From positions 18,646 to 82,645 of the forward strand of contig NZ_JBIWEX010000022.1 of assembly GCF_044762745.1 (NCBI RefSeq): DNA of 64,000 nucleotides, written 5' to 3'. The notes beneath the pieces are model-generated. The model was not told where the DNA came from and searched no databases. It worked only from the letters and a program-made list of their open reading frames with translations. The position numbers were made by a program, and so were the translations under genes. The stretch comes from Psychrobacillus sp044762745. GTDB taxonomy: Bacteria; Bacillota; Bacilli; Bacillales_A; Planococcaceae. Of this stretch, positions 34,934 to 41,609 are shown piece after piece. Each line of letters opens with the position of its first letter. Within the stretch, counting starts at the first letter, position 1.

Positions 34934-36733
34934 TTAAGAATTTAAGTCATATCCCTCTGGATATAAATCGTTTGCTTTTCCTTCCAGTTCGATTCTTTTT
35001 GCATTTATTTTTACTATTCCATTGTTATAAAACACTAATACATTATTGAGATTGTCTTTTTTCTCATACACAATACCAAAATCATCGTGTTCTATTAGTT
35101 TTACTCGATCCCCTACTTCAAATGCATAAGTTGCGTCTTCTTGAATGCTTTCTAAGATTGGTTTTTTTACTTTATTGTCTCTTACTCGCTCTAAGTCATA
35201 GTTTTTGTTTTCTATATAATGCCGTGCTTTTTGTAGCACTTTCTCACGTAAATTCATTTTCTTAGAAATCCACAGTGCATTGCTATCACCTGATTTGCCG
35301 ATTAAAAGCTTATACATTGGCTCTAATGCTTCGCTGTTAAACTGCATAGCAGCATTCATGAAATCACTATGGATTTCCGAGTAACGTTTAATCTCACCAT
35401 AGTGAGTTGTCGCTACTGTTATACAGCCCATTTGATAAAATTCTTCTAATATTGCGATGGCTAGCGCTGCTCCTTCGTTCGGTTCTGTCCCGCTTCCTAT
35501 TTCGTCAAAAAGAAGTAATGTGTTATTCGTTGAAGTGCTCATAATTTCTGAGATGTTCTTCATATGAGATGAAAACGTACTAAGTGAATTTTCAATGCTT
35601 TGATTGTCCCCGATATCCACAAATAGCTGATCAAAAACAGCTATTTCCGTACCTTCATCTGCCACGATATGAAAACCTGACATGACAGCTAAAGTTAATA
35701 TACCAATCGTTTTTAGCACTACTGTTTTACCACCAGCATTTGGCCCTGTAATGATTAAACTACGATAGTCTTTTCCAATCTCAAAATCTAAAGGTACAAT
35801 ATTTCCTGACAAAAGCGGATGCTTACAATTCTTCAGCTTAATGTACCCATGATTATTTAATTTTGGTTCTATTCCATCCATACTTTTACTAAACTTCGCT
35901 TTGGCAAAAATCATGTCATACTGAGCTATCAGCTCGATATTGATGTTAATTTGCCTCGTTTCCTCGAGAATACTGCCTGAAAGTGTAGCTAAAATTTGAT
36001 ATTCTTCCATCGACTCCTCCGCCTTTAAAGTCGCTAATTCTGCATTCAATCTAGAAATGGCAGCTGGTTCAATAAATACGGTAGACCCTTTTGAAGAAAC
36101 TTCAATAATCGTACCTTCTACTTGATTTTTATAAGAAGCTTTAATAGGAATCGTAAACCGATCGTCTTTTTTACTAATGAAAAATTCTTGGATATATTCT
36201 TTGTTCGCACCACTTTTTAGAAACTTATTTAAACGTTCTTCTATTTTTTCTTCTGTCTTCGCAATTTGATTTCTAATTCTCTTTAATTCTCGGCTAGCTT
36301 CCGAATCCACTCTGTTTCCTCTAATAGAATAGTTAATATCCTCTTCAATGCTTTGAAATTCCATCATCGAATAAGCATAAGCATGTAATACAGGAGCAAA
36401 AAACTCTTTATCCAGCATAAATTTCTTTATTACTCGACAGCCTCTTAAAAAGTCTGAAATAGCTACTAACTCAGATGGAGCTAGAATCATCCCTTTTTCA
36501 AGCTTTTCCATCTGATAATTAATATTGGAAATACCCTTTAATGGAAGATGGCTTTCTGCATCCAATAACTTTCGTGCTTCTGTCGTCTCGTTCAGTCTAT
36601 TTTTTACAACTTTACTATTTGTGCTTGGTTGCAGCTTATCTAGTAATTCCTTTCCTAAACTACTTACACAGTGGAATTTCACCATTTCCTTTAGTTCGTT
36701 ATATTGTAATTTTTCAAATGTCATATTATTCAT
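34934..36733 (-). CDS. MutS2-like ATPase lacking the Smr nuclease domain
   Basis: The 599-residue protein has the MutS2 order: N-terminal helical region (about 1-130), clamp/coiled coil (about 130-270), then a MutS-type ABC ATPase with Walker A GPNAGGKT (330-337), the 'STFSSHM' signature (385-391), Walker B LLLFDE (406-411) and 'TTHY' (442-445). A KOW-like barrel follows (about 538-583, 'VGDRVKLIEHDDFGIV'). B. subtilis MutS2 has 785 residues and ends in an Smr domain, absent here. MutS2 of B. subtilis recognises collided ribosomes and splits them. AAGGAGG lies 7 nt before the ATG. The long attenuator-like leader upstream suggests induction by translation stress; the function is inferred. Confidence 0.9.
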   Translation of the reverse strand: MNNMTFEKLQYNELKEMVKFHCVSSLGKELLDKLQPSTNSKVVKNRLNETTEARKLLDAESHLPLKGISNINYQMEKLEKGMILAPSELVAISDFLRGCRVIKKFMLDKEFFAPVLHAYAYSMMEFQSIEEDINYSIRGNRVDSEASRELKRIRNQIAKTEEKIEERLNKFLKSGANKEYIQEFFISKKDDRFTIPIKASYKNQVEGTIIEVSSKGSTVFIEPAAISRLNAELATLKAEESMEEYQILATLSGSILEETRQININIELIAQYDMIFAKAKFSKSMDGIEPKLNNHGYIKLKNCKHPLLSGNIVPLDFEIGKDYRSLIITGPNAGGKTVVLKTIGILTLAVMSGFHIVADEGTEIAVFDQLFVDIGDNQSIENSLSTFSSHMKNISEIMSTSTNNTLLLFDEIGSGTEPNEGAALAIAILEEFYQMGCITVATTHYGEIKRYSEIHSDFMNAAMQFNSEALEPMYKLLIGKSGDSNALWISKKMNLREKVLQKARHYIENKNYDLERVRDNKVKKPILESIQEDATYAFEVGDRVKLIEHDDFGIVYEKKDNLNNVLVFYNNGIVKINAKRIELEGKANDLYPEGYDLNS

Positions 36734-36758
36734 GTGTAGTCCTCCTTAAAAATGTAAT

Positions 36759-36837
36759 AATGCCCGCAAGGATTCTTCCTACCTCTCCAAATAAACGGGT
36801 TAATCCGAAATTTGGATAGAAAGCTCCTGCGGGCATT
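36759..36837 (-). promoter_or_regulatory. Leader stem-loop directly before the MutS2-like gene
   Basis: On the minus strand the arms TCCTGCGGGCATT complement (36825-36837) and AATGCCCGCAAGGA (36759-36772) pair over 13 bp with one bulge, followed by an interrupted T-rich stretch and then the ribosome binding site. It may be a second terminator or may mask translation. A separate perfect hairpin GCCTTGTG/CACAAGGC lies just 5' at 36839-36859. Confidence 0.6.
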
Positions 36838-36893
36838 AGCCTTGTGATTGTCACAAGGCATTTTTATCGTCAACAAATAATAAGGTAGGAAAG

Positions 36894-36931
36894 AAAAAAG
36901 AGCATAGCAGGACAAATCCCACCACACTCTT
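36894..36931 (-). terminator. Leader (attenuator) terminator upstream of the MutS2-like gene
   Basis: On the minus strand AAGAGTGTGGTGGGA pairs with TCCTGCTATGCTCTT over 15 positions including G-U pairs, then six T follow. It lies about 200 nt after the expected transcription start and 160 nt before the coding sequence, so it can only control that gene. Confidence 0.8.
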
Positions 36932-36996
36932 CGTCTTTAACACACAAATTATGTTAAACGATTATATGGAAAAGGAAGCAGTCTTTAGATAGGTAT

Positions 36997-37057
36997 CCAC
37001 AATGTTGCTTACATATTGTGGAACAAGGCATACTTAATAAACTGGTACAAAACCAGT
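36997..37057 (-). promoter_or_regulatory. Leader hairpins between the leader peptide and the attenuator
   Basis: Two strong stems are seen: ACTGGT/ACCAGT (37041-37057) and CCACAAT/ATTGTGG (36997-37021). Around the first, AATAAGGC and GCCTTGTT can also pair. Such mutually exclusive stems fit a switch that responds to a ribosome stalled on the leader peptide; the alternatives were not computed. Confidence 0.55.
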
Positions 37058-37081
37058 GATTAAAAGCCTTATTAAACTAAA

Positions 37082-37105
37082 TTAGTTTATACCTACAACC
37101 GACAT
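37082..37105 (-). CDS. Leader peptide MSVVGIN of the MutS2-like gene
   Basis: A seven-codon frame follows the mapped promoter by about 25 nt and has AAGGTG 9 nt before its ATG. Its stop codon overlaps the first possible leader stem (AAACTA/TAGTTT). Very short leader peptides in this position are typical of ribosome-mediated attenuators. Translation is inferred. Confidence 0.6.
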   Translation of the reverse strand: MSVVGIN

Positions 37106-37136
37106 ACTTCACCACACCTTTAATTAGAATATTTTT

Positions 37137-37165
37137 AATATACCATCATTTTGTGCGAGAGTCAA
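37137..37165 (-). promoter_or_regulatory. Sigma-A promoter of the MutS2-like gene
   Basis: TTGACT (37160-37165) and TATATT (37137-37142) are separated by exactly 17 bp on the minus strand. The -35 box abuts the stop codon of the EcsC-like gene. The start of transcription should fall near 37130, giving a leader of about 400 nt. Confidence 0.85.
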
Positions 37166-37879
37166 TTATATATCGCGTAATAAACGCAATCGATATGAAT
37201 TCATAGCTGTTTCTCCAAGTTGGTCAAGCAGTTTGTAGTTGGCAAATGCCCCCACAACCGCTCCGATACCAGGTAATAACTGAAACATTTTTACTAAATC
37301 AATATGATCCCTATATTCCTGCTGAAACGCTCGCCAATCCATATCGGTAATTACATGTTTTTGTTGTTCCCAGTTTTCAATAATATATAATGTGTCTTTT
37401 CGTTTTTCTTCACTTGAAAATGCTAACAGAAAAATATGTAGAATAAAAAGTCGTTCTTCATAATCTTCTGTATCGAATCCGTAAATAGCGGCAGCTTCAA
37501 AAAGAAATTTCATTTTTATCGATAAAAGTAAGGGGAAATCTGCAAGTCCAAGCAATATCCCCCCTGCACCTGTTCCTGCTCCTTCAACAACAGCCGTTTT
37601 TCTGAAGGTAGAAAGTTTTTCTTTTAGTAATTCGTCTCGCTCATAAAGACTAAGCTCTAATGGCAATCGTTTTTTCGTGGTGATATTGGACCCTACAAGC
37701 GTTGCCTTCACCATGTTCTTAATACTTTCTGTCATCACTTGATGAAACTTTTCTGGTATAAGACCGTTAATTTTATTCTGTACATTTTTAGATGTCCGGC
37801 CTAGGATGCCAGATTTCCTTGTTATTTTATGCTTCCAAAATTGAAGTTGTTGCTCTACTTCTTTTGTATAATCAACCAT
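37166..37879 (-). CDS. EcsC-family protein
   Basis: The 237-residue protein matches the EcsC family: 'GAGTGAGGILLGLADFPLLLSIKMKF' split over a Gly-rich segment and an amphipathic helix (about 99-125), 'AAAIYGFDTED' (about 128-138) and a C-terminal 'LLPGIGAVVGAFANYKLLDQLGETA' region in two pieces. EcsC proteins are weakly hydrophobic and of unknown biochemical role; the name comes from the ecsABC transporter operon. It stands upstream of the MutS2-like gene, which has its own promoter. Confidence 0.85.
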   Translation of the reverse strand: MVDYTKEVEQQLQFWKHKITRKSGILGRTSKNVQNKINGLIPEKFHQVMTESIKNMVKATLVGSNITTKKRLPLELSLYERDELLKEKLSTFRKTAVVEGAGTGAGGILLGLADFPLLLSIKMKFLFEAAAIYGFDTEDYEERLFILHIFLLAFSSEEKRKDTLYIIENWEQQKHVITDMDWRAFQQEYRDHIDLVKMFQLLPGIGAVVGAFANYKLLDQLGETAMNSYRLRLLRDI

Positions 37880-38006
37880 ATGTCCCCTCTTTTCTCCGTG
37901 CTAACTTTTATTTCTAGTATAGACCATCTGCTATTTAATTAAATGTACTTTAGCAGTGTTTACAAATACATCTAAAGCCGTAATAGAAAAATAGTCATTC
38001 AAAGTA

Positions 38007-38035
38007 TTGTACTCTTTGAGTCAAACTTATATAAT
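38007..38035 (+). promoter_or_regulatory. Promoter of the tRNA-Val gene
   Basis: TTGTAC (38007-38012) and a consensus TATAAT (38030-38035) are 17 bp apart. The -10 ends 19 bp before the tRNA. Confidence 0.85.
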
Positions 38036-38054
38036 AGCGGAAGTAACATATAAC

Positions 38055-38126
38055 GATCTGATAGTTCAGCGGGAGAATACGTCCTTGACAGGGACGGGGT
38101 CGGGGGTTCGAATCCCTCTCAGATCA
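38055..38126 (+). tRNA. tRNA-Val (anticodon GAC)
   Basis: A cloverleaf can be drawn: perfect 7-bp acceptor stem GATCTGA/TCAGATC, D arm with stem GTTC/GAAT, anticodon stem CGTCC/GGACG with loop TTGACAG (anticodon GAC), five-base variable loop, and T arm GGGGG-TTCGAAT-CCCTC. The length is 72 nt with a short 7-nt D loop; CCA is not encoded. It is a solitary tRNA with its own promoter and terminator. Confidence 0.88.
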
Positions 38127-38129
38127 TCC

Positions 38130-38166
38130 TCAAAGGCACATTCCATTACTAGGGGTGTGCCTTTAT
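38130..38166 (+). terminator. Terminator after tRNA-Val
   Basis: AAAGGCACA and TGTGCCTTT form a 9-bp stem directly after the tRNA. Confidence 0.85.
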
Positions 38167-38185
38167 TTATAGGTGGGAAATAAAC

Positions 38186-38641
38186 ATGCAAATCCGAAAA
38201 TTGAACATTCATGAAGCGCCCCCAATTGATTTATTGTTATTGGCAGATCCTTCTTTACCATTAGTAAAGGAATATTTGAATACTGGAGAATGCTATATTG
38301 TTGAAGACTACAAAGAAATAATAGGCGTTTATGTGTTGCTTTCTAAAAGCCTTGACACAATTGAACTCGTGAATATCGCGGTTTCTGAAAGTGCACAAGG
38401 AAAAGGTATTGGAAAACAGCTAATTATTGATGCGATAAGGAGATCCAAAGTAAAAGGCTATAAAACAATCGAAGTTGGAACGGGTAATTCCAGTATCGGT
38501 CAGCTCGCTCTATACCAAAAATGTGGATTTAGAATCACTAGTATTGATAGTGACTTTTTCACAAGACATTATAAAGAAGATATTTTTGAAAACGGGATAT
38601 GGTGCAGGGATATGATACGTCTATCTCAACAATTGAATTAA
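38186..38641 (+). CDS. GNAT acetyltransferase, YvbK-like
   Basis: The 151-residue protein is a Gcn5-related acetyltransferase. The acetyl-CoA motif is 'ESAQGKGIGKQLIIDAI' (about residues 71-87) and the C-terminal strand is 'LYQKCGFRI' (about 111-119). 'TIEVGTGNSSIGQLALY' matches the YvbK group. The substrate is not known. It begins 60 nt after the tRNA, with a GGTGGG site, and ends before array C. Confidence 0.85.
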   Translation: MQIRKLNIHEAPPIDLLLLADPSLPLVKEYLNTGECYIVEDYKEIIGVYVLLSKSLDTIELVNIAVSESAQGKGIGKQLIIDAIRRSKVKGYKTIEVGTGNSSIGQLALYQKCGFRITSIDSDFFTRHYKEDIFENGIWCRDMIRLSQQLN

Positions 38642-38754
38642 AGAACAAAAGGGCTCGCCTGTTTCTATCCCAATATGGCAAATGGAAATGATTCATATCA
38701 ATGAGTTGTCGCACATAATTGCGATAATGCATCATAGTGAATTGAATGAAGTAT

Positions 38755-38806
38755 CCGCTTTGATTTTCGCTGCAGTCGTACGCTTTCCGCCGGATGAGCG
38801 ATGAGC
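38755..38806. repeat. Dispersed hairpin element, partial copy
   Basis: The segment reads tttcgctgcag, then cgctttccgccgg and atgagcgatgagcc, matching the copy at 63818-63858 on the same strand. It stops abruptly at the edge of array C, so the array may have grown into or replaced the rest of the element. Confidence 0.65.
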
Positions 38807-38810
38807 CCTT

Positions 38811-38955
38811 CAAATAGTTGGGCAAATTTTCTCGTAAACTGAACAATTCTTGCGGGGTTAGACAATCTCCCCTCGAAGTTAGCCAATCCATCCAATAGTT
38901 GGGCAATCTCTCTCGTAAACTGGACAATATTTGCAAGGTTGGACAATCTCCCCCG
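38811..38955. repeat. Intergenic array C: TTGGACAATC cores spaced 19-21 bp, nested in an 81-bp duplication
   Basis: The CAA of the core falls at 38823, 38844, 38863, 38884, 38904, 38925 and 38944. Units 1, 2 and 3 recur exactly 81 bp later as units 5, 6 and 7, including the shared spacer 'ctcgtaaact'. It lies between two convergent genes. Unit identity is about 70-90%. Confidence 0.85.
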
Positions 38956-38994
38956 AAACAGTGCAAATATATGAAACTATCCATAATTCTTCCA

Positions 38995-39031
38995 TTAATG
39001 AAAGTCCTTTTTCATTACGCCAATCGTCCAA
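38995..39031. repeat. Short direct repeat flanking cotA, left copy
   Basis: ATTAATGAAAGTCCT, five bases, then ATTACGCCAATCGTCCA. The same pattern occurs at 40752-40788 on the other side of cotA. Confidence 0.6.
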
Positions 39032-39057
39032 CTGATGGAGGACCTGATAGCCTCCAC

Positions 39058-40590
39058 TTATCGGATAACAATATACGGTCTCATCATCTCATAATCCTCG
39101 TGCTCCAACACATGACAGTGCCATACATATCGGCCTGTAAAAGGACCAAACTTCATGATGATTCGAGTTACTTGATTAGGATTAGCCCGCACGGTATCCT
39201 TCCAACCTCGCTCTTGTGGTTCCGGCGGATTCGCCGGGCCAGTATAAAGGATCGTTTTTTCCTTATTATACTTTTCCACATCGAAATTTCTTCGGTCTAG
39301 AATTTGAAAATGAATTAAATGAAGATGAATGGGGTGTGTATCCGGAGTTAAGTTAATAAGGTACCATATTTTGATTGATCCCAATTTTGGATTTTCGGTT
39401 ATAGGAGCATCCCACTGTTTATTATCCAATAGCATAAGTTCACGACCATACTTATCCATCGTATGATTTAATGTTAGGGGTCTTGACTTGGAAGCTGACT
39501 GTTCATTTATTTTGGGAAAAGGCACAATATACGCCGGAACAACACTTGTATCCACACTAGATAAAGGAAGAGTTACTTTAAACTGCATGATCATACCTGT
39601 ATTTTCATCTGTAGGATCTCCCGTTGGAAATGGAGTAGGCGCATCGTTTGTCATGATAATATGATTGCCCTCAAGATTAGTAAAATCAATAATCACATCT
39701 GCTCGTTCTGCAGGTGCTAACATAATTTCTTGCACTCCTATTGGGTGTTGCATGAATCCGCCATCCGTCCCAATTTGGTACATAAGCTGTCCCGATTGAA
39801 GCTTAACCCTAAAGAAACGCGCATTGGATGCGTTTAGCAACCTAAATCGATATTTACGAGGTTCCACTTTTAAAAAGGGATGTACTTTGCCATTCACTAC
39901 AATGGTATCCCCGAAAAATTCAGGAACAACCGACGTTTCCAATTCCGGAATGGGTGGTTCTGGTTGCTTCGGGTAATAAAGAGAACCGTCCTTTTGAAAA
40001 GTCTTGTCTTGTATCACAAGAGGGACCTCATACTTCCCACTTGGTAAATTCAATAAACGTTCCCGTTGATCTCTAATAAGATATAACCCCGCCAATCCCG
40101 CATAAACATTAAGCCTCGTAATACCCATAGCATGGTCATGATACCAAAGGGTGCATGCATGATTGCAATTATCGTATCGATATACTTGCTTTCTAAAAAA
40201 TGGACCGACTTGTTTGAAACCTCTCGTAAACCAAGCCTCCGGGTAACCATCGCTTTCTGATTCAACACAAGCACCGTGGACATGCACCACCGTTCGGACA
40301 TCGGGTACGTCCATATGGGCACCATGCACTGTATAGTCTATAGGCAACAGATGCTTGTCTGGAAGATTGTTCATCCATTTGATAAACACAATTTCCCCGG
40401 ATTCTACCTCAATCGTTGGTCCCGGATAGCTACCTTCATACCCCCAAACAGTTGTATCATTTAATTCGCTATGAAGTGATTGCTTAAATTCCGTCATACT
40501 TACTTCAAAGTAAGTATAAAATTGATCTTTCCAGCGTGGTTTTAAAATTGGAGGAATGGGGAGTTCATCTACAAATTTAGAAAGAATCAT
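39058..40590 (-). CDS. cotA: Multicopper oxidase, CotA laccase/bilirubin oxidase type
   Basis: The 510-residue protein matches spore-coat laccase CotA in length and motifs. All four copper-binding segments are present: 'VVHVHGA' (about residue 102), 'LWYHDHAMG' (about 149), 'HPIHLHLIHF' (about 419) and 'WHCHVLEHEDYEMM' (about 491), giving the type 1 copper with axial Met and the trinuclear cluster. It oxidises phenols and bilirubin, and in B. subtilis contributes to the brown spore pigment. No signal peptide is present, as expected for a coat protein. The gene is flanked by a short direct repeat, a hint of past mobility. Confidence 0.94.
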   Translation of the reverse strand: MILSKFVDELPIPPILKPRWKDQFYTYFEVSMTEFKQSLHSELNDTTVWGYEGSYPGPTIEVESGEIVFIKWMNNLPDKHLLPIDYTVHGAHMDVPDVRTVVHVHGACVESESDGYPEAWFTRGFKQVGPFFRKQVYRYDNCNHACTLWYHDHAMGITRLNVYAGLAGLYLIRDQRERLLNLPSGKYEVPLVIQDKTFQKDGSLYYPKQPEPPIPELETSVVPEFFGDTIVVNGKVHPFLKVEPRKYRFRLLNASNARFFRVKLQSGQLMYQIGTDGGFMQHPIGVQEIMLAPAERADVIIDFTNLEGNHIIMTNDAPTPFPTGDPTDENTGMIMQFKVTLPLSSVDTSVVPAYIVPFPKINEQSASKSRPLTLNHTMDKYGRELMLLDNKQWDAPITENPKLGSIKIWYLINLTPDTHPIHLHLIHFQILDRRNFDVEKYNKEKTILYTGPANPPEPQERGWKDTVRANPNQVTRIIMKFGPFTGRYVWHCHVLEHEDYEMMRPYIVIR

Positions 40591-40751
40591 ATTTGCGCTC
40601 CTTTATTGTCAAATGAAAAATTGTACCCTTCCCTATAACCTATCGCAAGAACCAGTAGATAGTGCCTGACCCACCGCTTATTTAAGCAATTCAAACTTCG
40701 CAAACTTAAAAAAATAACTTCAAGAGCAAAAGGACTTTCACCATTTTTTTC

Positions 40752-40788
40752 ATTGATGAAAGTCCTCCATAATTACGCCAAACGACCA
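40752..40788. repeat. Short direct repeat flanking cotA, right copy
   Basis: ATTGATGAAAGTCCT, five bases, then ATTACGCCAAACGACCA. It matches the left copy at all but about four positions outside the variable five bases. Confidence 0.6.
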
Positions 40789-40808
40789 GCGTATTGTTTT
40801 TTTATAGG

Positions 40809-41014
40809 GGTGCATATTTAATTTCTGCCGATATGCAAAATACTGATTTAAGGGCGGTGAATTTTATTTGTGCCGATTTGCGTAATGCTAATTTAAGTGG
40901 GCTAATTTATCAACGAGTATGTTCTTAACTCAAATGCAAATTAATTCAGCTAAAGGTGATGTAAAGACAATATTACCCTCCCATATGCAACGCCCTTCAC
41001 ATTGGATTAATTAA
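40809..41014 (+). pseudogene. Relic of a pentapeptide-repeat protein
   Basis: In one frame the DNA encodes pentapeptide repeats (AYLIS ADMQN TDLRA VNFIC ADLRN ANLSG), then hits a stop. In a second frame the typical C-terminal end of such proteins follows, 'FLTQMQINSAKGD' and 'LPSHMQRPSHW'. No start codon or ribosome binding site is present. It is therefore the 3' end of a gene that has lost its beginning and suffered a frameshift. The rest of 40591-41252 shows no other gene. Confidence 0.75.
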
Positions 41015-41153
41015 TTTTGTTCAAGTTGGTTTATTGAAGGAGACTTTTGAAGGTTATCTCCTTTAAATTGATATAGAATCTCTTTTTTCATTAATGGATG
41101 TTTTAGTAAAAAAATACAGATAAAAATCAACCACTAACCCTAACATAACCAAA

Positions 41154-41197
41154 TAAAAAAGAAATCGTTCATTTATAATAGGAGTGGACGATTTCTA
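41154..41197 (-). terminator. Terminator of the 41.2-44.2 kb operon
   Basis: AGAAATCGT and ACGATTTCT pair around a loop of about 19 nt and are followed by six T on the minus strand. Confidence 0.8.
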
Positions 41198-41252
41198 CTA
41201 TAACATTGCCTAACTTTGTTCAGACATCTTTAAAAGATCATTCACCTTCTAT

Positions 41253-41603
41253 CTAACTGACCGACTCTGACTCCTCCCACACTCTATAGTCAATCGTCAT
41301 CGATTGTGTTTTCATATCATCGGTTTGACCATCGAAGGACTGAACCATTTTCCAAATTTCCGAGCTAACTAGTTGAAGTGCCGCCTCGTTTTTTTGATAT
41401 TGCTCATTTGCATTTTGTTCGATGGCTTCTACGATTTTCCCTTTACTTGCATCACCCGTCATGATGTCTTGCACTAATTTCAAAAAGTTCCGATCCTCTT
41501 CGTGAATGGCATCAACATACTGTTGGAGTTTATCTTTTTTATGCAAATGACTCTCATAAGGTAAAATTCTCGTCGTTAGATTGACTGAATAATAACGATA
41601 CAT
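41253..41603 (-). CDS. Helical protein of unknown function, 116 residues
   Basis: The gene lies 6 nt after the lipase-like gene and is certainly in its operon. The protein is hydrophilic and mostly helical (KLQQYVDAIHEEDRNFLKLV, IEQNANEQYQKNEAALQLV) with no signal peptide or membrane segment. Such small helical partners often accompany type VII secretion effectors, but it lacks a W-x-G motif, so that idea is only a suggestion. I do not recognise the family. Confidence 0.7.
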   Translation of the reverse strand: MYRYYSVNLTTRILPYESHLHKKDKLQQYVDAIHEEDRNFLKLVQDIMTGDASKGKIVEAIEQNANEQYQKNEAALQLVSSEIWKMVQSFDGQTDDMKTQSMTIDYRVWEESESVS

Positions 41604-41609
41604 CCCCTT

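Noticed and set aside
38811..38955. Possible CRISPR array
   Set aside because: The cores are about 10 bp and imperfect, the spacers about 10 bp, and no cas gene is nearby. The other periodic arrays fail for the same reasons.
40730..40766. Terminator formed by AGGACTTTC/GAAAGTCCT upstream of cotA
   Set aside because: The loop is long, the T run is short and no gene ends there; one arm is part of the repeat flanking cotA.
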